The notes under the pieces: generated by a model
Told to the model about the DNA's origin: nothing
The model's database searches: none
The model's input: only the letters and a program-made list of their open reading frames with translations
Shown: piece after piece, positions 54,116-63,736 of the stretch
Position numbering within the stretch: position 1 is the first letter of the stretch
Layout of the letters: every line of letters starts with the position of its first letter
Translations under genes and position numbers: made by a program
NCBI RefSeq assembly: GCF_049319665.1
Contig: NZ_JBMOUD010000002.1
Span: 310,001 to 374,000 of the forward strand
Length of the DNA: 64,000 nucleotides
Source: JBMOUD01 sp049319665
GTDB taxonomy: Bacteria > Pseudomonadota > Gammaproteobacteria > Enterobacterales > Enterobacteriaceae
Reading direction: 5' to 3'

Positions 54116-55060
54116 ATGAAGATAATGTTTACTTTTCCCGGTCAGGGAGCCCAGAGCGCGGGAATGCTACATGCTTTGCCGGATGACGCTTTGACAATGG
54201 CTTTACTGCAACAGGCCAGCGAAGCGTTAGATGAAGATATCCTGTTACTCGATACGCCACAGGCGCTAGCGTCAACCCGAGCCGTTCAGCTTTGTCTGCT
54301 AATTTGTGGCGTGAGCTGGGCAAGACGGCTACAACAGCAAGGCGTGGTGGCAGATTTCATCTGCGGCATGTCGATTGGTGCGTTTCCGGCAGCGGTGATC
54401 TCCGGCGCACTATCCTTTGCTGATGCGTTGCGGCTGGTAGCGCTGCGCGGGGAGTTGATGCAACAGGCTTATCCGCAAGGTTTTGGCCTTGCCGCTATTA
54501 GCGGCTTGCGCCGTCTTCAGGTAGAAGGGCTGATTAAACAGGTTAATTCGCCACAACTGCCGGTCTATTTGGCGAATATCAATGCAGATACCCAAATCGT
54601 TATCGCAGGAAGTGAGCGCGCCATGCAGCAGGTTATTGACTTAGCTCATGAGCAAGGTGCGCAGAAGGCGCAGCATTTGGCTGTCAGCGTGCCCTCGCAC
54701 TGCCCGTTACTGGACGAGCCTGCTGAGCAGCTCGCGCAGGCGTTTAAACAGGTCGAGTTACAGTCACCCACTTGTGGCTATCTTAGCGGCACCACCGGGC
54801 GGGTTTACTGGCAGCCGCAGCAAATTAGCAATGATTTGGCTTTTAATATGGCTCGTACGCTTAACTGGCATGATGCAATGATCGCTGCCTACCAGCGAGG
54901 TGTCAGATTGGCGATAGAGATGCCACCGGGAGCCGTGCTAACTGGGTTGACTCGTCCGGTGATGGAGCAGGGCGAAGCGTTGTCATTAAGCCAGACGAGT
55001 GTTGATGTTGCGAGAACCCTCGCACAACGGGTGACGGCTGGCGTTGAAAGCTATCAATAA
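54116..55060 (+). CDS. mdcH: MdcH, malonyl-CoA:ACP transacylase
   Basis: The 314-residue FabD-like enzyme primes the ACP with malonyl or acetyl groups so that the decarboxylase cycle can begin. TFPGQGAQSAGM, the nucleophile Ser in CGMSIGAFPAAV and the later VSVPSHCPLLD histidine are all present. It is the last gene of the operon; its stop is 4 bp from the end of the convergent mdcR. Confidence 0.94.
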   Translation: MKIMFTFPGQGAQSAGMLHALPDDALTMALLQQASEALDEDILLLDTPQALASTRAVQLCLLICGVSWARRLQQQGVVADFICGMSIGAFPAAVISGALSFADALRLVALRGELMQQAYPQGFGLAAISGLRRLQVEGLIKQVNSPQLPVYLANINADTQIVIAGSERAMQQVIDLAHEQGAQKAQHLAVSVPSHCPLLDEPAEQLAQAFKQVELQSPTCGYLSGTTGRVYWQPQQISNDLAFNMARTLNWHDAMIAAYQRGVRLAIEMPPGAVLTGLTRPVMEQGEALSLSQTSVDVARTLAQRVTAGVESYQ

Positions 55061-55064
55061 CAAC

Positions 55065-55982
55065 TTACTTCTTATTCCCCAATACCAGCATGCGGCTTTC
55101 TGCCGCCAGCGCTAACAGATTAGGGTCGTGTTCCCGATTGCGCGGATAAACCAGAGAAATGGTTTGCCGCATTTGGTAGCTCTCGGTGAGTGGCAGCAGT
55201 TTGACGCTGTTTTCAAATACGCCTTTCATACGCCCTGGAACCAACGCAAAGCCGACGCCAGCCTGCACCAGACTCAACATTGAAAAGATATCGTTCACCC
55301 GAGTGACAATATCGGGTTCAAACCCCGCCACTTGAAATGCTTCTTTAAAGCCGTGGTAAGTCGCAAACCCATCGGCCAGGGCGACAAATTTTTGTTGGCG
55401 AAAATCACGCAGGTCGGCGACTGCTTTGCTATTTAACGGTGAACTAGCCGGAGCAGCCAGGAAAATATCGTCGATGAATAATGGTAAGTGTTCGTAGCGC
55501 TGCGGGTCGATATCGGTGTCGCTACTGGAAATCAAAATGGCATCTAATTGCCCATCTTCTAACCGGGCGTGTAAGTCGCAGTTGGAGCCCATAACTAACT
55601 CGATCTCCAGCTCTGGTCGACGTAATTTAAGGCCCATGATCAGACGCGGGATTGTTTCTAAGGTTAAAGAATACAGGGTGCCGACCTGTAATCGTTTCTG
55701 CCCAAAGCCTGCGGCAATCTGCGTTGCGACGATACCGCGCTCCATATGTTCGATAACCTGACGCGCGCTTTCCAACAGCGTATTGGCTGCCGGTAGCGGG
55801 ACCAGACTTCGCCCTCGATGAACGAACAACGGGCAACGCAATCCTTCCTCAAGTGAATGTAAAGCACGATGCACGCTCACGCTGCTTAGACTGAGATGTT
55901 CGGCAGTGCGGGCGATATTGAGTTTTTCCATATAGGCCAGAAAAACCTCCAGCTTACGAAAGGTGATTTCATTGTCGATCAT
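55065..55982 (-). CDS. mdcR: MdcR, LysR-family regulator of malonate use
   Basis: The 305-residue protein has an N-terminal LysR helix-turn-helix (LEVFLAYMEKLNIARTAEHL, SLSSVSVHRALHSLEEGL) and an effector domain. It ends convergently 4 bp from mdcH rather than diverging from mdcA, so it must act on a distant promoter. MdcR-type regulators respond to malonate and activate the mdc operon. Confidence 0.9.
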   Translation of the reverse strand: MIDNEITFRKLEVFLAYMEKLNIARTAEHLSLSSVSVHRALHSLEEGLRCPLFVHRGRSLVPLPAANTLLESARQVIEHMERGIVATQIAAGFGQKRLQVGTLYSLTLETIPRLIMGLKLRRPELEIELVMGSNCDLHARLEDGQLDAILISSSDTDIDPQRYEHLPLFIDDIFLAAPASSPLNSKAVADLRDFRQQKFVALADGFATYHGFKEAFQVAGFEPDIVTRVNDIFSMLSLVQAGVGFALVPGRMKGVFENSVKLLPLTESYQMRQTISLVYPRNREHDPNLLALAAESRMLVLGNKK

Positions 55983-56110
55983 GCATGTCTCCGTGCTGGA
56001 AAAAATTCGATGGCAAGAAAATCATAGCGGCAGTGCTGGATGGGTTATATAGCCTAAAATCACCTTTTTTCATGAAGTTAACCAGTAGTTAGATCAAAAA
56101 GTGCGATTTA

Positions 56111-56350
56111 TCACTGAATTAACCGATAGTGTGGCTGACGTCGACATTTCTTGCCCTCTGGGCAATGCTGGCAACCGCCCGCTAAGGTCGGTTCCTGCGC
56201 GGGGAGTTTTTCTGCTTTGTGCATGATAACCAGCTGTTCGAGCATCGCTTGTACCAACGGCAGAGATAAGTTTAGCCGTTGGCTGAGCTGATGAGCATCC
56301 GCCGTGCCGAGTAATGTCAGAGCATCTCTGATTTGCAATAAAGGCGTCAC
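56111..56350 (-). CDS. feoC: FeoC, small winged-helix protein of the ferrous iron system
   Basis: The 79-residue protein has a winged-helix N-terminus (QIRDALTLLGTADAHQLSQR) and the cysteine cluster GGCQHCPEGKKCRR, which can bind an Fe-S cluster. FeoC interacts with FeoB and influences its stability. It follows feoB by 28 bp, as in E. coli. 55983-56110 has no gene. Confidence 0.92.
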   Translation of the reverse strand: MTPLLQIRDALTLLGTADAHQLSQRLNLSLPLVQAMLEQLVIMHKAEKLPAQEPTLAGGCQHCPEGKKCRRQPHYRLIQ

Positions 56351-56378
56351 ACTCTCCTCCCTGTAGACCGATAAGTGG

Positions 56379-58724
56379 TTAATGACATGCTCTACTGCCC
56401 GATTGGCAGCTTGTTTCTTCTGGCTTTGTCGATAGATTTACCGTCACTCTGCTACGCGATTTACGCAGCCCCAGCAGGATTAGGGCGTTGATGATGAACA
56501 CAACGAATAGCGTGATCAGGCTTGATAATGGGTGCTGCGCCCAGGTGGCCAACTGATAAAAGATCGTTGCCAGTGAATAGGCAACATCCAGCCCCCACAG
56601 AATGGAGAACGTCATCCAGCCACGGTTGGTTTCTCGAGCGATAGCCCCCATCACGGACACGCAGGGAATATAAAGTAGAACAAAAATCAGATAACTGTAT
56701 GCTGACACTGCCGAGCCAAATTTATGGCTCATCATTCCCATCGAGCCTGCTTCCATCTCGCCATCACCTTTGCTGGCTTCAATCGGATTGGAAAGTACGT
56801 TTAGGCTCAATGTCTCTTTTAAGCCTTGCCAGGTTTCGTCGACAGCATCTTTTAGCGTAGCGAACAGATTAAATTGCTCAGCATCAAAAGGCTGCTTGGT
56901 AATTTTCTCCGCGGTATAGAGCGTATTTAACGTACCAACGACCACTTCTTTGGCCATGGCTCCGGTGACTAAGCCCACGGTGGCCTGCCAGTTATCAGGA
57001 TGTACGCCCATTGGGGAAAGCAACGGCGTCAGCACTTTACTGACGCTGGCGAGCGCCGAATCATTAATGCTATCCACTGCTTTACCATTAAATGAGAAGC
57101 TGTTTAGCGCGCCGATAAAAATACTGGCGACGACGATCACTTTCCCGGCACGCAGTACAAAGCCTTTTAGCCGTTGCCAGGTCTGTAAAAGCAGGCTTTT
57201 CAGATGGGGAACGTGGTAGACCGGCAGCTCCATCACGAAGGGTGAGGCTTCGCCGCGCATAATGGTGTATTTCATTACTAGCCCGGTAATGATAGCGACC
57301 ACAATACCCAGCAGGTAAAGCGAGAACACAATCGATGCGCCTTGTTGACCAAAGAAGGCGGCGGAAAATACGGCAAAGATAGCCAGACGTGCGCCGCATG
57401 ACATAAAGGGTGCCATCATCACGGTAATCAGCCGCTCTCGCGGGGCATCCAGCGTACGCGCTCCCATAATAGAGGGAACATTACAGCCGAATCCTACAAT
57501 CAGTGGGACAAAGGATTTCCCCGGCAGGCCCAGCGATTGCATCATCCTGTCCATCACAAAGGCGGCGCGTGCCATATAGCCAGAGTCCTCCAGAAAAGAG
57601 AGGAACAGATACATCATGCCAATTTGCGGTACCAGCGGCAGCACGGTATTGATACCGCCACCGATGCCCTGCGCCAGAAAAATTGTCAGCCAGTCAGGCA
57701 AGTGCAAGGTAAATCCAACCCATTGCATACCCTGAATAAATATCGCTGCCGATCCTATCTCGAACAGCGGCTGTAATGCGCCGCCAATATTGATGGCAAG
57801 TACGAACATGACGTACATCACCAACAAGAAAATCGGCACACCGAGGAAGCGATTGAGGATCACCTTATCCAATACTTGCGTGAGACGATTAGGGGAACTC
57901 AGATGGCTGTTACTGGCATCGGCACACAGGGTGGTGATGGTCTGATAACGCGCATCGGCAATCAGTAGCGCCGGATCGTCTAGCTGCTGCTCGGCAAAAC
58001 TGGCGTTAATTTGTGGCAGCAACGTCACAGCATCACCGGCCTGAGTATGGCTATAAATATCCCCTTCCAGCATTTGTATGGCTAACCAATCACGCTTTTG
58101 TTGCGTAAGCACTGTCGGCATTGCTGCCGCCAATATAGCGGCTTGTTGTTGTAATGCTGGATGGTAATGAATCTGGGGAAGTGGCTGGTTGGTGGCATGA
58201 GTGTCGATAGCCTCTTTTAGCTGGCCAATGCCTTCACCTTTGGTTGAAATGATGGCGATGACCGGGCAACCCAGGCGAGCGGCCAGCGTTGGAATATCAA
58301 TCTCGATATGTTGCGCTTTGGCAATATCCAGCATATTTAACGCCACAATGCAGGGAATACCAAGCTCCAGCAATTGCAACGTCAGGTAGAGATTACGCTC
58401 CAAATTACTGGCATCGACCACATTGATCAGCAAATCAGCATCACCGCCGAGGATAAAATGGCAGGCGATTTGTTCATCGAGTGAAGTTTGTAATGAGAGC
58501 GTGCTCAGAGAATAGGTACCTGGCAAATCTATCAGCCGGACTTGATGTTGCGGCGTGGCAAATTGCCCTTCTTTGCGCTCGACCGTTACGCCAGCCCAGT
58601 TGCCTACTCGCTGCCTCGCACCGGTTAATTGATTAAATAATGTGGTTTTTCCTGCGTTTGGGTTGCCAATCAGGCCGAGGGTGAGCGTGTTGTTTGATGA
58701 GGTTTTATTCGGTGATGTTTGCAT
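56379..58724 (-). CDS. feoB: FeoB, ferrous iron transporter
   Basis: The 781-residue inner-membrane protein imports Fe2+. The N-terminal G-domain has GNPNAGKTTLFNQLTG (P-loop), DLPGTYSLSTLS and NMLDIA (G4). The membrane part contains the two Gate motifs, VGFGCNVPSIMGAR and FMSCGARLAIF, whose cysteines line the pore. About eight residues longer than E. coli FeoB. Transcribed after feoA; the Fur box upstream of feoA is the expected iron control. Confidence 0.96.
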   Translation of the reverse strand: MQTSPNKTSSNNTLTLGLIGNPNAGKTTLFNQLTGARQRVGNWAGVTVERKEGQFATPQHQVRLIDLPGTYSLSTLSLQTSLDEQIACHFILGGDADLLINVVDASNLERNLYLTLQLLELGIPCIVALNMLDIAKAQHIEIDIPTLAARLGCPVIAIISTKGEGIGQLKEAIDTHATNQPLPQIHYHPALQQQAAILAAAMPTVLTQQKRDWLAIQMLEGDIYSHTQAGDAVTLLPQINASFAEQQLDDPALLIADARYQTITTLCADASNSHLSSPNRLTQVLDKVILNRFLGVPIFLLVMYVMFVLAINIGGALQPLFEIGSAAIFIQGMQWVGFTLHLPDWLTIFLAQGIGGGINTVLPLVPQIGMMYLFLSFLEDSGYMARAAFVMDRMMQSLGLPGKSFVPLIVGFGCNVPSIMGARTLDAPRERLITVMMAPFMSCGARLAIFAVFSAAFFGQQGASIVFSLYLLGIVVAIITGLVMKYTIMRGEASPFVMELPVYHVPHLKSLLLQTWQRLKGFVLRAGKVIVVASIFIGALNSFSFNGKAVDSINDSALASVSKVLTPLLSPMGVHPDNWQATVGLVTGAMAKEVVVGTLNTLYTAEKITKQPFDAEQFNLFATLKDAVDETWQGLKETLSLNVLSNPIEASKGDGEMEAGSMGMMSHKFGSAVSAYSYLIFVLLYIPCVSVMGAIARETNRGWMTFSILWGLDVAYSLATIFYQLATWAQHPLSSLITLFVVFIINALILLGLRKSRSRVTVNLSTKPEETSCQSGSRACH

Positions 58725-58788
58725 AGATTATCTTTGCATAGTGGCTAATGCCGCAGTGGCTTGAGGTCGAAGACGAGGGGGGCGATAT

Positions 58789-59013
58789 TCATCCCTGAAC
58801 TTCTAGTTGCAGCAGCGCCAAGTCTTTTTTGCGTAATACCAGACTGACGCGGCGGGTTTCAATTTGTAGCGGGTCGCCGAGTGGCGCAACGCGGATCACA
58901 TCGAAGCAGGAACCGGGTAGCATCCCCAGAGACAGCAGTTTTTGTCGGTAGGCTGGGCTTATTTCGCTAGAAAAACCGGTAATTTTATAGCGATGTTTGG
59001 ATTTGATTTGCAT
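58789..59013 (-). CDS. feoA: FeoA, SH3-like partner of FeoB
   Basis: The 74-residue protein has the FeoA fold (KHRYKITGFSSEISPAYRQKLLSLGM, then GSCFDVIRVAPLGDPL, and the final LRKKDLALLQL). It is a cytoplasmic partner needed for FeoB-mediated uptake. First gene of feoABC, 64 bp from feoB. Confidence 0.95.
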   Translation of the reverse strand: MQIKSKHRYKITGFSSEISPAYRQKLLSLGMLPGSCFDVIRVAPLGDPLQIETRRVSLVLRKKDLALLQLEVQG

Positions 59014-59076
59014 ATCGCTCCTTGACTACAGCGAGCTGAAAAGAGGCTCTATTTTGAACGTGCAAGATAATGCATT

Positions 59077-59095
59077 GAAAATGATAGTGATTATC
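59077..59095. promoter_or_regulatory. Fur box upstream of feoA
   Basis: GAAAATGATAGTGATTATC matches the 19-bp Fur consensus at 16 positions. It lies about 65-80 bp upstream of the feoA start, where E. coli feo is also controlled by Fur. Confidence 0.85.
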
Positions 59096-59245
59096 AGGAA
59101 TATTTCGGTGCTGATAGCCATTAATGGTTAACCGCGTGGGAATATTCTATTGGCAGGGCTGATGATGGTTTTTGATGTAGCGCAGTAATTGAGCAAATTA
59201 GGACAAGGTGCAGGAAGGGGGAATGGTTAGCCTATGTCAGGATTG

Positions 59246-59274
59246 CAGCCCCGCGAGTAGATCTCGCGGGGCTG
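59246..59274. terminator. Strong 12-bp hairpin after tex
   Basis: CAGCCCCGCGAG pairs perfectly with its complement over a 5-nt loop, 18 bp beyond the tex stop. There is no long T-run on the reverse strand, so termination is likely but not certain. Confidence 0.55.
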
Positions 59275-59291
59275 AGGGCAGCGTATAAAGC

Positions 59292-61634
59292 TTAAGACTT
59301 CTTACCGAAGGCCGCCGCTAATGCATCGCCCATGGCGCTGTTACCCGCTGAGGTGGATGTCCCACGACCAGCAGGTTTGTTCTGTGCAGGGCGTTTAGCT
59401 TGGGTATCGCGATGATTGCCAGCCGCCGCGGGAGCACCGCCTTTGCGGGATGCGGTTTCACCCGGTTGCTCATCCAGACGCATGGTTAAGGCGATACGTT
59501 TACGCTGCAAATCGACTTCCATTACCTTCACTTTGACGATATCGCCGGCTTTCACCACAGTATGTGGATCTTCGACGAATTTATTTGCCAGTGAAGAGAT
59601 ATGGACCAAGCCATCCTGATGCACGCCGATATCAACGAAAGCACCAAAGTTAGTCACGTTGGTCACTGAGCCTTCCAGTACCATGCCCGGCAACAGGTCG
59701 TTCATGGTTTCAACACCTTCAGCAAAGGCGGCGGTTTTAAACTCAGGACGTGGATCGTGGCCCGGTTTTTCCAGCTCTTTGATGATGTCGGTTACGGTTG
59801 GTACGCCAAAACGTTCATCGGTGAATTCACTGACTTTCAGGCCGCGTAATATATTGGCATCACCGACTAAATCGCGTAAAGCGAGATTGGTTGCTGCCAA
59901 AATACGTTCTACTACCGGATAGGTTTCCGGGTGAACGGTGGAAGCATCCAGCGGGTTGTCGCCGTGGTTGATACGCAGGAAGCCTGCGCACTGCTCAAAA
60001 GCTTTCGGCCCTAAACGGCTGACTTTCAGCAGTTGTTCGCGGTTGCGGAATTGCCCGTTCTCATCGCGCCAGTTGACGATATTCTGCGCCATCATTCGGG
60101 TTAAACCCGCGACGCGCGTCAGCAGCGGAACCGAGGCGGTATTGAGATCCACGCCGACGGCGTTCACACAGTCTTCCACCACAGTATCGAGTTTTTTCGC
60201 TAATTGGCTCTGGCTCACATCATGTTGATACTGGCCGACACCGATAGATTTTGGATCGATTTTCACCAGCTCTGCTAATGGATCTTGCAAGCGGCGGGCA
60301 ATGGACACTGCGCCACGAATCGACACATCTAAATCTGGGAACTCCAGCGCTGCCAGTTCGGAGGCAGAATAGACCGATGCACCGGCTTCGCTGACGATCA
60401 CTTTCTGAGCGTTAACCGCCGGGAACTGTTTTTGCAGATCCAGGAAGAAGCGCTCAGTTTCGCGTGAGGCGGTGCCGTTACCGATGGCGACCAGCTCAAC
60501 GTTATGTTTGATACACAGCGCTGCAACCTGCTGTGCGGCTTTCGCTGCCTGCCCGGTGTGGGGATAAACTGTGTCGATATCCACCAGTTTGCCGGTGTTA
60601 TCGACTACCGCGACTTTTACACCAGTACGCAAACCCGGGTCCAGACCCATAGTCGCGCGCATGCCGGCAGGTGCTGCCATCAGCAAATCATGCATGTTGC
60701 GAGCAAACACGTTGATGGCTTCGTCTTCGGCACGTTCGCGCACGGTGCTCATCAATTCAGTTTCCAGGTGCAGCATCACCTTGATGCGCCAGGTCCAGTT
60801 AACGACAGCACGGCGCCAAACGTCAGCCGGTGCACCGTTCAGACGCAGACCTAAATGATCGATAATCAACTGCTCAGCATAACTTTCACGCGGCGGCTCA
60901 TCAAATTGAGGATCGGCATTGAGTGCCAGTTGCAGCACACCTTCGTTACGGCCGCGGAACATTGCTAGCGCACGGTGCGAAGGCACTTGTGAAATCGGTT
61001 CATGATGGTCGAAATAGTCACGGAATTTTGCGCCTTCGACTTCTTTGCCATCCACCATACGTGAGGTGAGATGTGCGTTTTTCCACAAATATTCACGCAC
61101 TTTTGCCAGCAGCGCGGCATCTTCGGCAAAACGCTCCATCAGAATATAGCGCGCACCATCGAGAGCGGCTTTAACATCGGCCACGCCTTTATCTGCGTCC
61201 ACAAAAGCGGCGGCGGTGGTATCTGGATCGTGCTCAGGCTCGTTCCACAATGTATCGGCCAGTGGTTCCAAACCTGCTTCAATAGCAATTTGTCCACGAG
61301 TGCGGCGCTTGGGTTTATAAGGGAGATAAAGGTCTTCGAGTTCGGTCTTGCTGAGCGTGCTACCGATAGCGTTGGCGAGTTCTTCGCTGAGTTTGCCCTG
61401 TTCTTCGATAGATTTGAGGATAGTCTGACGACGCTCTTCCAGTTCACGCAGGTACCCCAGACGCTGGTCCAACTGACGCAGTTGGGTATCATCCAATCCC
61501 CCGGTGACTTCCTTACGGTACCGAGCGATAAACGGTACGGTATTTCCTTCATCCAGCAGACGCACCACGGAAGCAACCTGCTCCGGGCGAACCTGCAATT
61601 CCATTGCGATAATGCGGCTCAGTTGATCATTCAT
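59292..61634 (-). CDS. yhgF: Tex/YhgF, RNA-binding transcription accessory protein
   Basis: The 780-residue protein has an N-terminal Tex domain, a YqgF/RuvC-like domain beginning near residue 325 (MGLDPGLRTGVKVAVVD), a helix-hairpin-helix region (SVPLLTRVAGLTRMMAQNIV, GLGPKAFEQCAGFLRI-like) and a C-terminal S1 domain (GSVTNVTNFGAFVDIGVHQDGLVHIS), then a low-complexity tail. It binds nucleic acids and influences transcription and ribosome-related processes. I start at the ATG at 61634 (MNDQLSRIIA, as in E. coli); 51 further open codons run into a palindromic repeat. Confidence 0.95.
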   Translation of the reverse strand: MNDQLSRIIAMELQVRPEQVASVVRLLDEGNTVPFIARYRKEVTGGLDDTQLRQLDQRLGYLRELEERRQTILKSIEEQGKLSEELANAIGSTLSKTELEDLYLPYKPKRRTRGQIAIEAGLEPLADTLWNEPEHDPDTTAAAFVDADKGVADVKAALDGARYILMERFAEDAALLAKVREYLWKNAHLTSRMVDGKEVEGAKFRDYFDHHEPISQVPSHRALAMFRGRNEGVLQLALNADPQFDEPPRESYAEQLIIDHLGLRLNGAPADVWRRAVVNWTWRIKVMLHLETELMSTVRERAEDEAINVFARNMHDLLMAAPAGMRATMGLDPGLRTGVKVAVVDNTGKLVDIDTVYPHTGQAAKAAQQVAALCIKHNVELVAIGNGTASRETERFFLDLQKQFPAVNAQKVIVSEAGASVYSASELAALEFPDLDVSIRGAVSIARRLQDPLAELVKIDPKSIGVGQYQHDVSQSQLAKKLDTVVEDCVNAVGVDLNTASVPLLTRVAGLTRMMAQNIVNWRDENGQFRNREQLLKVSRLGPKAFEQCAGFLRINHGDNPLDASTVHPETYPVVERILAATNLALRDLVGDANILRGLKVSEFTDERFGVPTVTDIIKELEKPGHDPRPEFKTAAFAEGVETMNDLLPGMVLEGSVTNVTNFGAFVDIGVHQDGLVHISSLANKFVEDPHTVVKAGDIVKVKVMEVDLQRKRIALTMRLDEQPGETASRKGGAPAAAGNHRDTQAKRPAQNKPAGRGTSTSAGNSAMGDALAAAFGKKS

Positions 61635-61667
61635 AAGTCTGGTATCTGTTTTATCAAGTGGGTGGCG

Positions 61668-61868
<201 letters not shown>

Positions 61869-61943
61869 AAATCAGGGGACAGTTATACGTTTTGGTTAGT
61901 TAAAATGCTAGTTCACTAATCCGACTGTCATGTTTTGGTGCCT

Positions 61944-62423
61944 TCAGTCTTGCTGACCGTAATCAATGGCATTGATATACCACTGTGCTTCACCGACTGG
62001 CGTCATCACGGTTGTGACATCGCCCACTTCTTTTTTTAACAATGCGCGGGCCATCGGTGAATCGATAGAAATATAGTCTTTGCGGCCAAATATTTCGTCA
62101 TAACCGACAATACGAAAGCGCTTAGTATCGCCATCGTCGTTCTCGACCTCAACCCAGGCGCCAAAGAACACTTTACCGTCTTGCTGCGGTGAGTAATCAA
62201 CAATTCGTAGCTGTTCGAGGCATTTCGTCAGGTAACGCACGCGACGATCGATTTCGCGCAGGCGTTTTTTGTTGTACTGGTAATCAGCATTTTCACTGCG
62301 GTCGCCAAGGCTGGCGGCCCATGTCACCTTTTTGGTCACTTCTGGGCGTTCTTCACGCCACAGAAAATCCAGCTCTTGCTTTAGCTTGTCGTAGCCTTCA
62401 CGGGTAATTAGCTTCGTTTTCAT
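61944..62423 (-). CDS. greB: GreB, transcript cleavage factor
   Basis: The 159-residue protein rescues backtracked RNA polymerase by stimulating its RNA cleavage activity. It has the N-terminal coiled coil (GYDKLKQELDFLW, acidic tip SENADYQYNKKRLREID) and the C-terminal FKBP-like domain. The ATG at 62423 gives MKTKLITREGY as in E. coli; seven open codons upstream are ignored. In E. coli the next gene is the divergent ompR about 230 bp away; here 1.3 kb of AT-rich DNA with two small genes lies between. Confidence 0.95.
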   Translation of the reverse strand: MKTKLITREGYDKLKQELDFLWREERPEVTKKVTWAASLGDRSENADYQYNKKRLREIDRRVRYLTKCLEQLRIVDYSPQQDGKVFFGAWVEVENDDGDTKRFRIVGYDEIFGRKDYISIDSPMARALLKKEVGDVTTVMTPVGEAQWYINAIDYGQQD

Positions 62424-62679
62424 GTTGCCTTCTGCGTTACACAAATAGATAACAGTATTTTATAGAGCGCATTGTTTCACAAATCTATCGTGCTGGCAGT
62501 GATAGAAAATTTGAGGAAAGCAGTGTGTTGCTATGGAATAAGCAAGGATAACCAATAGCCCCGTATCTTGAAGTATCGTGGGTATATGGTAGTTATTCTG
62601 ATTAAAATGAGTACGAATTTTTTAACCAGATATTGTGTGTTAAGGTTTATACCCCTAGTAAAGATAATGGATTATTTTT

Positions 62680-62916
62680 ATGCTAAAACGTGGCGGTTTA
62701 AGAATTTTAACCGGAGGAGAAATTTCTCTAGCACAGGAACTCTACTCTTTCTCGATTCGCTATAATCAAGTATGGGTTCATCATGGTAGCTATCTGCCAT
62801 TTAGTATGCAGGATAAAGATACAATAATCATTAGATATAAAAATTACGACCCGCGTGAAAGTATCAAAGAACTTATTGCTAAATATCAACGTGTAATTGG
62901 AAATTTTTCATCATGA
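62680..62916 (+). pseudogene. Internally deleted T6SS-type zincin toxin fragment (vgr-related protein)
   Basis: The 78-residue product begins LKRGGLRILTGGEISLAQEL, then RYNQVWVHHGSYLPFSMQD, which recalls the start of a family of about 170-residue T6SS-associated vgr-related proteins that carry an HEMGHVWQ-type zinc site. Here the frame jumps directly to a tail (YKNYDPRESIKELIAKYQRV) that resembles the family's C-terminus. The central metal-binding region is missing, so the product is probably inactive. The family comparison is from memory. The stop overlaps the ATG of the next gene (ATGA). Very AT-rich. Confidence 0.6.
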
Positions 62917-63263
62917 AAAAATTAATAATAGCATTGATATTATTCATCTCTGGATGTGTCGGGGATCGATTGGATTTTAGACATGAAGGGAGTGTTTATA
63001 AAAAAGGAAATGATTCAGTTTGCGTCACTTCTAAAGAAGGGGATAACATAACTTACTATCTTTTAAGCTCATCAGAAAATAATTATAGTCCACCATTACT
63101 ATTTGAAGATAATATTGAAAGAAAATACCCTAACCATTGTTTTGATGTGAAATTAAAAAAGGGCGTTACTTACAATCTTATTTATGAAATGAATGATATT
63201 AAATATCGCGTGGATTTTAAACTTGACGATAAAAGTAATATAAAACAAGGCGTGAATTTATAG
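62913..63263 (+). CDS. Putative T6SS immunity lipoprotein
   Basis: The 116-residue protein has a lipoprotein signal, KKLIIALILFISGC, with lipidation Cys15 and Val-Gly-Asp next to it; the Asp two residues after the Cys plus one may favour retention, but this is uncertain. The body (LDFRHEGSVYKKGNDSVCVT, YYLLSSSENNYSPPLLFEDN, YNLIYEMNDIKYRVDFKL) resembles small periplasmic lipoproteins annotated as putative T6SS immunity proteins. It is intact and coupled to the truncated toxin fragment upstream. Confidence 0.72.
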   Translation: MKKLIIALILFISGCVGDRLDFRHEGSVYKKGNDSVCVTSKEGDNITYYLLSSSENNYSPPLLFEDNIERKYPNHCFDVKLKKGVTYNLIYEMNDIKYRVDFKLDDKSNIKQGVNL

Positions 63264-63736
63264 CTATTCGATTGTGAGTGTTAGGGTACCTAATGTAAGC
63301 ATCTAGATACATTCCCTTTTGCTCACTATGGCTAACCTTAAAACGTTTGATTATTGATGGCTATGCCAACTACTACATACAGTAGCAATCAATGCTGCTG
63401 GCAGAGGGTAAGTCACGCTCGAAATCGTACGTGTGCAATAGATAGGGTGCGGACGTATCTATATCCATGTAATTTATGTTGGTATCATTGATTAACACCC
63501 TTCTATAGGTTATCGGCGATAAGGCAAGTGCTGAGGGGAAAACAGGCGAAGATAGCATTAGCTAGCGTTCGTAAGCCTCAATACCAGACGATTAGCCTGA
63601 GATTGTTGATAATTTAGGAAAACAATATCCATTGTTACAATTTCGGCTAGAATGTATACCATTAAAAGCTAGGTGTTACGGCCAGCTTTTTTAACAATAC
63701 GAACTTCAGGTATTCACGCCTTTGGGAGTAATAAAG
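63264..63736 (+). other. Upstream region of ompR, no gene seen
   Basis: The 473-bp interval shows no supported ORF. A possible promoter is TTGTTA at 63632-63637 with TATACC at 63655-63660 (17-bp spacer), about 80 bp upstream of ompR. The part from 63264 to 63560 does not resemble any neighbour and probably belongs to the inserted DNA. Confidence 0.4.
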
